A stretch of 20,667 bases of DNA, from positions 2,501-23,167 of the forward strand of contig CAKOZD010000020.1 in the NCBI GenBank assembly GCA_934131175.1, written 5' to 3'. This document shows, piece after piece, positions 7,112 to 15,095 of the stretch (within the stretch, counting starts at the first letter, position 1; every line of letters starts with the position of its first letter). The notes beneath the pieces were generated by a model, which did no database searches, was not told where the DNA came from, and saw nothing but the letters and a program-made list of their open reading frames with translations. The position numbers were made by a program, and so were the translations under genes. This DNA comes from an uncultured Bacilli bacterium. GTDB lineage: Bacteria > Bacillota_I > Bacilli_A > RF39 > UBA660.

Positions 7112-8329
7112 ATGGATTTAAAAGAAAAATTGATTATCCTTTCCGATGCGGCTAAATATGATGCATCTTGTTCATCCTCTGGAAGTAGGAGGGATGATAA
7201 AGGAAAACTTGGTAATACTGCATATTCAGGAATTTGTCATTCCTATTCTAGTGATGGAAGATGTGTTTCTCTTCTGAAAATTTTACTGACAAACTGTTGT
7301 ATATACGATTGTAAATATTGTGTTAATAGAAATAGTAATGATGTTGTAAGAGCAATTTTTACTTCAGAAGAAATTTGTAGAATTACAATTAATTTTTATA
7401 AGAGAAATTATATAGAGGGTCTTTTTTTAAGTTCAGGTATAATAAAAAATCCTGATTACACAATGGAACTATTAATTGATGCGATAACTCTTTTAAGAAA
7501 AAAATATAATTTTAACGGTTATATTCATGTAAAAGCTATTCCTGGGGCTAGTAATTATTTATTAAAAAGACTAGGACTTTTAGTAGATAGAATTAGTGCA
7601 AATATAGAACTACCTACAAATAACGGTTTAAAGCTTTTAGCCCCAAATAAAAATCAAAACAAAATTACCAATATTATGAAATATGTAAAGGAGAATAAAA
7701 ATAAATCTTTTGTCCCAGCAGGGCAAAGTACTCAAATGATTGTTGGAGCAACAGTAGAAAGTGACTATCAAATTCTAAAAAAAAGCAGTGATTTATATAA
7801 TAATTTTAAACTAAAAAGAGTTTTTTATTCAGCATATATTCCTGTCAATCATGATAAATTTTTGCCAAATATAAAAGTTCCACCTCTAGTTAGAGAGAAT
7901 AGATTATATCAAGCGGATTGGTTACTTAGATTTTATAAATTTAAAGTTGATGACTTATTAGATGAGTACAATCAAAATTTTAATATTTTACTTGATCCTA
8001 AAACAGATTGGGCACTTAGACATTTAGAAGAATTTCCTAAAGAAATTAATAAAGTATCTTATTATGAATTATTAAAGATTCCAGGTATAGGTCCAAAATC
8101 TGCTAAAAAAATAATTTCATCTAGAAAATATTTTAAAATTAGTTTTAATAGTCTAAAGAAGATGAATATTTCTTTAAAAAAAAGTAAATATTTTATTCTT
8201 TGTAATGGAAAATATTATTTTGACAGTACAGACTTTAATAGAAAGATTTTAGAAAAATGTCTTCTTCTTGAAAATAGTATAAAAAATGAAAGTTTAAACT
8301 TTGAGCAGTTGAGACTATTTGATGAATAA
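7112..8329 (+). CDS. SPL-like radical SAM protein, putative DNA repair/modification (TIGR03916 type)
   Basis: The 405-residue product matches the putative DNA modification/repair radical SAM family. It has the KYDASCSSSGS opening (15-25) and the iron-sulfur motif C63-x3-C67-x2-C70. A radical SAM barrel follows (HVKAIPGA, RISANIELP, and a P-A-G-Q-S-T-Q-M-I stretch). A C-terminal helix-hairpin-helix is present (LLKIPGIGPKSAKKI, about 320-334), and the tail ends QLRLFDE. The family is a cousin of spore photoproduct lyase, and the helix-hairpin-helix indicates DNA binding; the lesion or base it acts on is not known. I placed the start at the ATG at 7112, where the family's usual opening begins and GGTGAT lies 3 bases upstream. 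It is the first gene of an overlapping three-gene operon. Q399-L-R-L-F403 resembles the sliding-clamp-binding pentapeptide. Confidence 0.9.
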   Translation: MDLKEKLIILSDAAKYDASCSSSGSRRDDKGKLGNTAYSGICHSYSSDGRCVSLLKILLTNCCIYDCKYCVNRNSNDVVRAIFTSEEICRITINFYKRNYIEGLFLSSGIIKNPDYTMELLIDAITLLRKKYNFNGYIHVKAIPGASNYLLKRLGLLVDRISANIELPTNNGLKLLAPNKNQNKITNIMKYVKENKNKSFVPAGQSTQMIVGATVESDYQILKKSSDLYNNFKLKRVFYSAYIPVNHDKFLPNIKVPPLVRENRLYQADWLLRFYKFKVDDLLDEYNQNFNILLDPKTDWALRHLEEFPKEINKVSYYELLKIPGIGPKSAKKIISSRKYFKISFNSLKKMNISLKKSKYFILCNGKYYFDSTDFNRKILEKCLLLENSIKNESLNFEQLRLFDE

Positions 8330-9065
8330 TGTTTTTATATATAGTGGTGGGTTCTATGAACTTATTAAATTAATCAATTTAATTATTAAAAATGATTATG
8401 AAGTAGCAAATATTTCTAATAAAGAGACATACCAAATTACTTTATTTGATAATTTAATAGAACTTGATTTAGAAGGAGAAGACTATATAAATTTCTTAAA
8501 TAAATTTTCATCTAGAGTTAAGAGAATGTGTTTTTATATCTTTTTATCAAATGATTCTATGAAAGATTTAACTATATATTATTTTTTGAGAAATGCTCTT
8601 ATTTATCATGATAAAGTATTTTATTTAAGAAATTTAAATTGTGTTAATAGGGCTTATGAACTTTCATGTTATGTTAGAAGAGAGACACATAAGTTTAAAG
8701 GATTTATGAGATTTAAAAAAATGAAAGGAAATTTTTATTATGCAGAATTTTCTCCTACAAATAATATTATATTTTTGGTTGCTCAGCATTTTAAACGTAG
8801 GCTTTCTTCTGAATATTTCATAATAAAAGATGTAAAAAGGAATATTTATGCTTGTTTTAATAAAAAGAATATTTTATTTTTTTATGAAGAATCTAATATA
8901 AGAAAAAATTTTGTGGATGATGATGAAGAACTTTTTCAACAAGAATTGTGGAAATCTTTTTTTAAGACTATAGGAATTAATGAGAGAAAAAATAAAAAAG
9001 TTCAAATAAATTTTATGCCTAAAAAATATTGGGAATACATAATTGAAATGGAGGATGAAAAATGA
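8322..9065 (+). CDS. DUF4130 / TIGR03915-family DNA metabolism partner protein
   Basis: The 247-residue protein is the usual partner of the TIGR03916 radical SAM protein. Diagnostic stretches are VRRETHKFKGFMRF (118-131), YYAEFSP (139-145), HFKRR (156-160), and a C-terminal block with QELWKSFFKTIGINERKN followed by MPKKYWEYI. In other bacteria this domain is fused to a uracil-DNA-glycosylase-like protein (the TIGR03914/UdgX-related arrangement), which supports a DNA-repair role, but the activity is unknown. It starts at an ATG within the last codons of the radical SAM gene (8-base overlap) with no strong ribosome binding site, so translation is probably coupled. A TTG one codon earlier is possible. 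QITLF at 38-42 also looks like a clamp-binding pentapeptide. Its TGA stop overlaps the next ATG. Confidence 0.88.
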   Translation: MNNVFIYSGGFYELIKLINLIIKNDYEVANISNKETYQITLFDNLIELDLEGEDYINFLNKFSSRVKRMCFYIFLSNDSMKDLTIYYFLRNALIYHDKVFYLRNLNCVNRAYELSCYVRRETHKFKGFMRFKKMKGNFYYAEFSPTNNIIFLVAQHFKRRLSSEYFIIKDVKRNIYACFNKKNILFFYEESNIRKNFVDDDEELFQQELWKSFFKTIGINERKNKKVQINFMPKKYWEYIIEMEDEK

Positions 9066-10603
9066 AGAGAGTTATTTTTGGTGATGAACTTGATAAAAAG
9101 AAAAAAGACGCAATAGATTTAATATGTAATGCAGTGGCATCAACAATAGGACCTATTGGAAATAATGTATTAATTAATAGTGATGAGACTCTTCCTTATA
9201 TAACAAATGATGGAGTAACTATTGCGAAGGCTATTGAATCTGATGATGAAGAAATTAATGGAATATTAGATATTATAAAAAATGCAGCATTTAAAACAAA
9301 TGAAGAAGTTGGTGATGGTACTAGCACTACTCTTGTATTAGTAAAAAGTTTATATGATGAAGGAATAAAATTAATAAATAATGGGATTAGTCCTATAATA
9401 CTTAAAAATAAATTAAATGAAATACTTAATACTCTTACTGATAACTTATCAAGTATAAAAAGAGAATCTTCTACTTTAATGTTAGAAAATATTGCTTCTA
9501 TTTCTGCAAATGATAAAAATCTTGGAATGTTTATTTCTGAAATTTTTGCTAAGATGAAGACTAAATCTGCAATAAAAATAGTTGAAGGAGAAAGTACTAC
9601 AACATACTATGAAATTAATAAAGGATATAATATTGCAATAAATAATATTTCACCAATTTACTTCAAAGATGATGAAAAAATTAATTTAAGCAATTGTCAT
9701 GTGTTAATTACTACGGGGTATTTAAACAGTTTAGAAGATATTTCTGAGGTAATTAATGAAGTGATTGATAGAAATGAAACTCTAATAATATTAGTTGATG
9801 ATTACAACAACGAAATAAATAATAACTTAATATCTTATTATTTAAAAGAAGGTATAAAAATTTTTATATTTAACTTTTTAGATTATGGTTCAAGAAAGAC
9901 AATAATTAAACAAGATATTGCATTTTTGAGTAATTCTAAAATTAATAGTTTAGATTATGACTATATAACATTTGATGACTTAGGAATAATTAAAAATGTT
10001 ATTATAAAAAAAGATGAAGTTATTTTTCTGAGTAATGTTAACGTGGAAACTTTGATTAATAAGCTTGAAGAAGATATAAAAAGTTGCAAAAGTAATTATG
10101 AAAGAGATTATATTTACGAAAGAATTGCTAAATTAAGTAATGGAATTGCAACTATTTATGTTGGAGGAAATACTAGTACAGAGATTCAAGAAAAAATGAT
10201 GCGTATTGAAGATGCAGTTTCAGCACTTGAAGTTGCAAATAATGGTGTTGTTCCAGGAGAAGGTGTTAGTTTTTTATATATTGCCAATATGTTAGACGAT
10301 AATATATACAATAATATGGTAAAAAGTGCTTTTACTGAACCATTTAATAAAATTATTGAAAATACAGGAATAAGTTCATCATTAATATATAACAATATTA
10401 AAAATTCCGAATTTAAATTTATATATAAAATAGATAATGGTTCTTATGAAGATATTTTTGAAACAAAAATAGTTGATCCTTATTTAGTAGTTGCTGAATG
10501 TATAAAAAATGCTATATCAATAGCAGGACTTTTACTAACAACAAAGTATATGATAATTAATGATGGATATATAAAAAAAGATAATAGTATACAAACAATT
10601 TAA
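9062..10603 (+). CDS. Divergent GroEL-like (group I) chaperonin
   Basis: The 513-residue protein aligns by eye with GroEL over its full length. Nucleotide-site landmarks are TIGPIGNNV (28-36), TNDG (48-51), GDGTSTT (84-90), RIEDAVSAL near 380, VVPGEG soon after, and a C-terminal VDP followed by SIAGLLLTT. The aspartates equivalent to E. coli D52, D87 and D398 are kept, but K51 is replaced by N49. The GGM-rich tail is absent and the protein is about 30 residues shorter. The apical segment can be followed (DYGSRK in place of GFGDRR). Its ATG overlaps the DUF4130 stop (ATGA), with GGAGG 9 bases upstream, and no groES is nearby. It may be the organism's only chaperonin or a specialised paralogue. 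Given the coupling, a client within this operon is an inference. Confidence 0.88.
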   Translation: MKRVIFGDELDKKKKDAIDLICNAVASTIGPIGNNVLINSDETLPYITNDGVTIAKAIESDDEEINGILDIIKNAAFKTNEEVGDGTSTTLVLVKSLYDEGIKLINNGISPIILKNKLNEILNTLTDNLSSIKRESSTLMLENIASISANDKNLGMFISEIFAKMKTKSAIKIVEGESTTTYYEINKGYNIAINNISPIYFKDDEKINLSNCHVLITTGYLNSLEDISEVINEVIDRNETLIILVDDYNNEINNNLISYYLKEGIKIFIFNFLDYGSRKTIIKQDIAFLSNSKINSLDYDYITFDDLGIIKNVIIKKDEVIFLSNVNVETLINKLEEDIKSCKSNYERDYIYERIAKLSNGIATIYVGGNTSTEIQEKMMRIEDAVSALEVANNGVVPGEGVSFLYIANMLDDNIYNNMVKSAFTEPFNKIIENTGISSSLIYNNIKNSEFKFIYKIDNGSYEDIFETKIVDPYLVVAECIKNAISIAGLLLTTKYMIINDGYIKKDNSIQTI

Positions 10604-10609
10604 ATTAAT

Positions 10610-10642
10610 AAAGTATTATTTCAATACTTTGTATTTTATTTA
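10610..10642 (+). terminator. Intrinsic terminator of the radical SAM / DUF4130 / GroEL-like operon
   Basis: AAAGTATT and AATACTTT pair over 8 bp with a 5-base loop and are followed by a T-rich run, 6 bases past the GroEL-like stop. Confidence 0.7.
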
Positions 10643-10661
10643 GTAATTTTTTATAGAAAAT

Positions 10662-10750
10662 ATTACTAGCTTATTAGTAACTTATTCTAAGTACACTAAG
10701 CAAATAAATTATCTGCTTAATTAGGAGGATTACACCTCTTTTTTTATTTT
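10662..10750 (+). ncRNA. Candidate small structured RNA or leader
   Basis: Between the operon terminator and the aarF promoter lie three consecutive hairpins: TTACTA/TAGTAA (loop 6), TAAGCA/TGCTTA (loop 11), and the terminator hairpin at 10723-10740. No open reading frame fits. A weak promoter candidate (TTGTAT, 17 bases, TATAGA) precedes it at about 10629-10657. I recognise no known riboswitch or small-RNA family. It could be an independent short RNA, or chance structure in AT-rich DNA. Confidence 0.3.
10723..10750 (+). terminator. Second intrinsic terminator upstream of aarF
   Basis: AGGAGG pairs with CCTCTT across a 6-base loop and is followed by a long T run. It lies upstream of the aarF promoter, so it ends either read-through from the chaperonin operon or a short local RNA. 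Confidence 0.6.
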
Positions 10751-10758
10751 TATGTTTA

Positions 10759-10787
10759 TTTACTAATAAAGTTAAATTTGGTAAAAT
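10759..10787 (+). promoter_or_regulatory. Promoter of the AarF-like gene
   Basis: TTTACT and TAAAAT are separated by 17 bases, placing transcription start about 20 bases before the GTG start, just upstream of the AGGAG ribosome binding site. Confidence 0.5.
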
Positions 10788-10814
10788 TAATATAAGTATG
10801 ATAGGAGTGATATA

Positions 10815-12350
10815 GTGAAAGATAGATTAAAAGAGATAATAGAAGTTCTTAAAGAAAACAATATTACTCATGGAATTAATCCAGTAAAATTATGTAAAAT
10901 TTTGGAAGAGTTAGGACCTACATTTATAAAAATAGGACAAATTTTGTCTACTAGAGTTGATTTATTACCAGAAGAATATACAAATGAATTAAGTAAACTT
11001 AGAAGTAATGCCATTCCTTTAGACTTTCAAACTGTAAAAAATATTCTTAATGAATCATATGGAGATGTCGATAAATACTTTAAATCAATTAAACATACGC
11101 CAATTGGCTCTGCAAGTATTGCACAAGTTCACATTGCTTATCTAATAAGTGGTGAAAAGGTAGTTATAAAAATAAAAAGACCAGGTATAGATGATAAAAT
11201 TAAAACAGATATTAAATTATTAAAAGAAGCAGTAAGTTGTTTACATCTAAATAAATTTATAAAAGTATTTGATTTTAATTTAGTTTTAGATGAATTATAT
11301 AATACAACACTTCAAGAATTAGATTTTTCTAATGAAGTAAATAATTTAGTAAGATTTAGCGAAAATAATAAAGACTCATATATTTATTCACCAAAAGTGT
11401 ATTTAGATCTATGTAGAGATAATGCTATAGTTATGGAATACATTGAAGGATTAAAAATAAATGATACTTCAAAATTGATTGATAGTGGTTATAATCTAAA
11501 TAATGTTGCCCTACTTTTAAGTGAAAATTATATAAAACAAGCTCTTGATGATGGTTTCTTTCATGCAGACCCACATCCAGATAATATAATGGTTAGAGAT
11601 GATAAAATAGTTTATATTGATTTAGGAATGATGGGAACACTTTCTAAAAAAAATAAATTATTATTGAAAAACTGTATGAAAGCAATTATTAGTTCAGACT
11701 ATAATGAGGTTGCTAGAATACTACTCGATATGTCTGAAGTATCAGGTGAAGTTGACCATATGAAGTTGGTTAATGATATAAAAAGTATCTTAATGAATTT
11801 CGGTAGCAGTTCTTTAAATGATATAGATATTACTAAATTTATAAAAGATATGTTTAAAATGTTACAAGAAAATAAATTAATACTTGATAATGACGTAACT
11901 ATGTTAGTTAGAGGTATTGGAATAATTGAAGCAGTTCTTGAAAAATTAGATTCTAATATTAACTTAGTTGAAGTATTAACTAATAAAATTAAAAAAGATA
12001 GTTTTAAGGAAACTATTTCTATAGATACAATAAAAAATGTAGGAAAAACTGTAATTAATAGTACCAATGGATTATTAAAATTACCTGGTGAAGTATCAAA
12101 TTTAATAACTTCTATATCTAATGGAGAAATTAAATTTAAAGTTGAATTTTCTGATTCTAATAATCATATTGATAAATTAGAAAAACTTTTGCATGAATTA
12201 ATTATTACATTTTTAGATGGTATCTTGATTATATGTTTATGTTTTAGTAAGTCTCATGAACAAAGAGAAATTTTAGGACTATTTGTTATTGTTTTATCAG
12301 TTTGGTTATTTATAAAAATGCTTATAGATAGAATGCATAATGGTTATTAA
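10815..12350 (+). CDS. AarF/UbiB-family (ABC1/ADCK-like) atypical kinase
   Basis: The 511-residue protein has all the core family motifs: KIGQ (39-42) within GPTFIKIGQILSTR, the alanine/serine loop GSASIAQVH (98-106), VVIKIKRPG (116-124), the catalytic loop HADPHPDNI (250-258), and DLG (269-271). Two hydrophobic helices at the carboxy end (about 463-477 and 486-503) anchor it in the membrane. UbiB supports ubiquinone synthesis in proteobacteria through an ATPase activity; in fermentative Bacillota its role is unclear and may concern membrane lipids. The GTG start has GGAG 7 bases upstream, and no ATG is near. It is monocistronic, with its own promoter and terminator. Confidence 0.92.
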   Translation: MKDRLKEIIEVLKENNITHGINPVKLCKILEELGPTFIKIGQILSTRVDLLPEEYTNELSKLRSNAIPLDFQTVKNILNESYGDVDKYFKSIKHTPIGSASIAQVHIAYLISGEKVVIKIKRPGIDDKIKTDIKLLKEAVSCLHLNKFIKVFDFNLVLDELYNTTLQELDFSNEVNNLVRFSENNKDSYIYSPKVYLDLCRDNAIVMEYIEGLKINDTSKLIDSGYNLNNVALLLSENYIKQALDDGFFHADPHPDNIMVRDDKIVYIDLGMMGTLSKKNKLLLKNCMKAIISSDYNEVARILLDMSEVSGEVDHMKLVNDIKSILMNFGSSSLNDIDITKFIKDMFKMLQENKLILDNDVTMLVRGIGIIEAVLEKLDSNINLVEVLTNKIKKDSFKETISIDTIKNVGKTVINSTNGLLKLPGEVSNLITSISNGEIKFKVEFSDSNNHIDKLEKLLHELIITFLDGILIICLCFSKSHEQREILGLFVIVLSVWLFIKMLIDRMHNGY

Positions 12351-12355
12351 ATTTT

Positions 12356-12380
12356 ATCCACATATCCTGTGGATTTTTTG
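12356..12380 (+). terminator. Intrinsic terminator after the AarF-like gene
   Basis: ATCCACA and TGTGGAT form a 7-bp stem with a 5-base loop followed by six T residues, 6 bases past the stop. Confidence 0.8.
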
Positions 12381-12381
12381 C

Positions 12382-12409
12382 TTGTTTTAGTCTTTTTATA
12401 TGATATACT
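12382..12409 (+). promoter_or_regulatory. Promoter of adhE
   Basis: TTGTTT and TATACT are separated by 16 bases, giving a very short leader before the GGAGGGG ribosome binding site. I saw no clear Rex-type redox operator around it. Confidence 0.5.
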
Positions 12410-12431
12410 TTTTATAATTGGAGGGGAATAT

Positions 12432-15026
12432 ATGAGTAGTGATACTAATATTAATGAAATGATTGATGATTTGGTTGAAAGAGCACATAAGGCTAGTTTA
12501 GAGTTTAGCAAATTAAATCAAGAACAAGTTGATAAGATTGTTAAGGCTATGGCAATGGCAGTACTTGAAAATCATATGTATCTAGCAAAAATTGCAGTTG
12601 AAGAGACAAAAAGAGGTATTTATGAAGATAAAATTACTAAAAATATCTTTGCATCTGAATATATTTATCATAGTATAAAAAATAATAAGACAGTTGGCGT
12701 TATTGTAGATAACGAAGATGATGGTTTTATGGAAATTGCCGAGGCTGTTGGTGTTATTGCTGGAGTTACGCCTGTTACTAACCCTACTTCTACTACATGT
12801 TTTAAATCTTTAATAGCAGCTAAAACAAGAAATGTGATTATTTTTGGATTTCATCCTTCTGCACAGAAGTGTAGTGTTGAAACAGCAAAGATTCTTTTAG
12901 ATGCAGCAGTTAAGGCTGGAGCTCCTAAAGATTGTATTTTATGGATTGATAAACCATCAGTTGAAGCAACTACTGCACTTATGAAACATCCTGGAGTAAA
13001 TTTAATACTAGCAACAGGTGGTAAAGGTATGGTAAAAAGTGCATATTCTTGTGGAAAACCCGCCCTTGGAGTTGGTCCTGGTAATGTACCTTGTTATATT
13101 CATGAAAGTGTTAAACTAGAAACTAGTGTAAATGACCTAGTAATGTCAAAATCATTTGATAATGGTATGATTTGTGCTAGTGAACAAGCAGTTATTGTAG
13201 ATAATATAATTAAAGATAAATTTGAAAAATTAATGATTAAGGCAGGTTGCTACTTTGCTAACGATAATGAAAAAGAATTGTTATTAAAGTACATGTTTAA
13301 TAAAGAAAATAATGCTTATTCATTAAATTCAGATGTTGTTGGTAAATATCCATATGATATTGCTGATGCAGCTGGATTTGATATTCCGTTTGATACAAAA
13401 GTACTTATAGTAAAAGAAAGTGGAGTTGGTGATGATTATCCTTTTTCAAAAGAAAAATTAAGTCCGGTTCTTACCTACTATACTTCTAATGATTCGGATA
13501 GTGCTATTGATTTATGTGAAAAACTAATAGAATATGGAGGATTAGGTCACTCCGCTGTTATTCATGCAGAAGACCAAGAGGTAATAAATCATTTTTCAAA
13601 TGTCGTCAAAGTTGGAAGAATAATTGTTAACTCTCCTTCTACACATGGAGCGATTGGTGATATTTATAATACAAATGTTCCTTCACTTACTTTAGGATGT
13701 GGAACTTTTGGTGGTAATAGTACTACAGATAATGTTTCATCAGTAAATTTAATTAATTTAAAAAGAGTTGCAAAAAGACAAGTAAATATGCAATGGTTTA
13801 AAGTGCCACCTAAAATATATTTTGAAGCAGGTTCTGTTAAATATCTTTCTAAAATGCAAGGTATAACTAAAGCATTTATTGTAACTGATCAGTCAATGTT
13901 AAAATTTGGATATGTTGATAAGGTTATATATCAATTAGAAAAAAGAGATAATATTGTTCACTATGAAGTTTTCAGTGACGTTGAACCAGACCCATCATTT
14001 GATACGATTAATCGTGGTGTTGAATATATGATGCAATTTGAACCTGATGTAATTATTGCTTTAGGTGGAGGAAGCGTTATTGATGCATCTAAAGGAATGT
14101 GGTTATTCTATGAACATCCAGATGTTGATAAGGAAGGATTAAAATTAAAATTTTTGGATATAAGAAAGAGAACTTATAAATATCCAAAGCTTGGTTTAAA
14201 AGCAAAGTTTGTTGCTATACCTACTACATCTGGTACTGGTAGTGAGGTTACTAGTTTTGCAGTAATAACAGATAAACATAACAATGTAAAATATCCGTTT
14301 GCTGATTATGAATTAACTCCAGATGTTGCTATTGTTGACCCTAGTTTTGTTTATACTTTACCTAAAATACTTACTGCCGATACTGGAATGGATGTTTTAA
14401 CTCATGCGATTGAAGCATATGTTTCTAATATGGCTAGTGATTATACTGATGGCCTTGCAGAAAAAGCTGGAGAATTGATTAAAGATTACTTAGTCGAAGC
14501 ATACAATAATGGTGAAAATAAAGAGGCTCGAGAAAAAGTTCATAATGCAAGTTGTATTGCTGGAATGGCATTTACAAATGCCTTTCTTGGAATAAACCAC
14601 TCTCTAGCACATAAAATTGGAGCAGAATTTCATATATCTCATGGAAGATGTGTTGCAATTCTTATGCCTTATATTATTAGATATAATTCATGTGAGCCTA
14701 CTAAGTTTGTGTCATTCCCAAAATATGAACACTTTATAGCGGACAAAAAATATGCTAAATTTGCAAAAAAAATAGGACTTGATGTAAAAGATGATGAAGA
14801 CGGAATTGAAAAATTAATTCAATTTGTTAAAGATATAAGATGCAATCTAAATATAGAAAATTCATTTAAAGAATTTGGACTTGATGAAGAAACTTATATG
14901 AGTAAGATTGATGATTTAGCAAATAAAGCTTTTGAAGATCAATGTACTACAGCAAATCCAAGATTACCTTTAGTTAATGAACTTAAAAAGATATTAATTG
15001 ATGCTTATTATGGAATTGATTTATAA
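12432..15026 (+). CDS. adhE: Bifunctional acetaldehyde-CoA / alcohol dehydrogenase
   Basis: The 864-residue product converts acetyl-CoA to acetaldehyde and then ethanol, reoxidising two NADH, in the cytoplasm. The N-terminal aldehyde dehydrogenase half (to about 440) has the catalytic cysteine in GMICASEQ (C248) and the GVGPGN loop (213-218). The C-terminal iron-dependent alcohol dehydrogenase half has the GGGSVID nucleotide site, TSGTGSE, and the metal ligands in GMDVLTHAIEA and NHSLAHKIGAEFHISHGR. Length is normal for AdhE, which forms long spirosome filaments in other species. I chose the ATG at 12432 with GGAGGGG 6 bases upstream; a longer frame from a GTG at 12369 would start inside the preceding terminator. 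It is monocistronic and convergent with ackA, the alternative route for acetyl-CoA carbon. Confidence 0.97.
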   Translation: MSSDTNINEMIDDLVERAHKASLEFSKLNQEQVDKIVKAMAMAVLENHMYLAKIAVEETKRGIYEDKITKNIFASEYIYHSIKNNKTVGVIVDNEDDGFMEIAEAVGVIAGVTPVTNPTSTTCFKSLIAAKTRNVIIFGFHPSAQKCSVETAKILLDAAVKAGAPKDCILWIDKPSVEATTALMKHPGVNLILATGGKGMVKSAYSCGKPALGVGPGNVPCYIHESVKLETSVNDLVMSKSFDNGMICASEQAVIVDNIIKDKFEKLMIKAGCYFANDNEKELLLKYMFNKENNAYSLNSDVVGKYPYDIADAAGFDIPFDTKVLIVKESGVGDDYPFSKEKLSPVLTYYTSNDSDSAIDLCEKLIEYGGLGHSAVIHAEDQEVINHFSNVVKVGRIIVNSPSTHGAIGDIYNTNVPSLTLGCGTFGGNSTTDNVSSVNLINLKRVAKRQVNMQWFKVPPKIYFEAGSVKYLSKMQGITKAFIVTDQSMLKFGYVDKVIYQLEKRDNIVHYEVFSDVEPDPSFDTINRGVEYMMQFEPDVIIALGGGSVIDASKGMWLFYEHPDVDKEGLKLKFLDIRKRTYKYPKLGLKAKFVAIPTTSGTGSEVTSFAVITDKHNNVKYPFADYELTPDVAIVDPSFVYTLPKILTADTGMDVLTHAIEAYVSNMASDYTDGLAEKAGELIKDYLVEAYNNGENKEAREKVHNASCIAGMAFTNAFLGINHSLAHKIGAEFHISHGRCVAILMPYIIRYNSCEPTKFVSFPKYEHFIADKKYAKFAKKIGLDVKDDEDGIEKLIQFVKDIRCNLNIENSFKEFGLDEETYMSKIDDLANKAFEDQCTTANPRLPLVNELKKILIDAYYGIDL

Positions 15027-15034
15027 AAAATAAA

Positions 15035-15095
15035 AACTAACAAATATTGAAGTTACTTTTAGTAATATTCTTCATATTTGTTAGTTCTTTTTTAT
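15035..15095. terminator. Long bidirectional terminator between adhE and ackA
   Basis: Arms at 15035-15052 and 15070-15086 pair over 17 bp with one bulged T and enclose a small TTAC/GTAA inner hairpin. The outer flanks are A-rich on the left and T-rich on the right, so it can terminate both convergent genes. The T run reaches the ackA stop. Confidence 0.85.

Noticed and set aside
12369..12431. A longer N-terminus for AdhE from a GTG at 12369.
   Set aside because: It would start inside the preceding terminator stem and cover the promoter; the ATG at 12432 has a strong ribosome binding site and gives the usual AdhE start.
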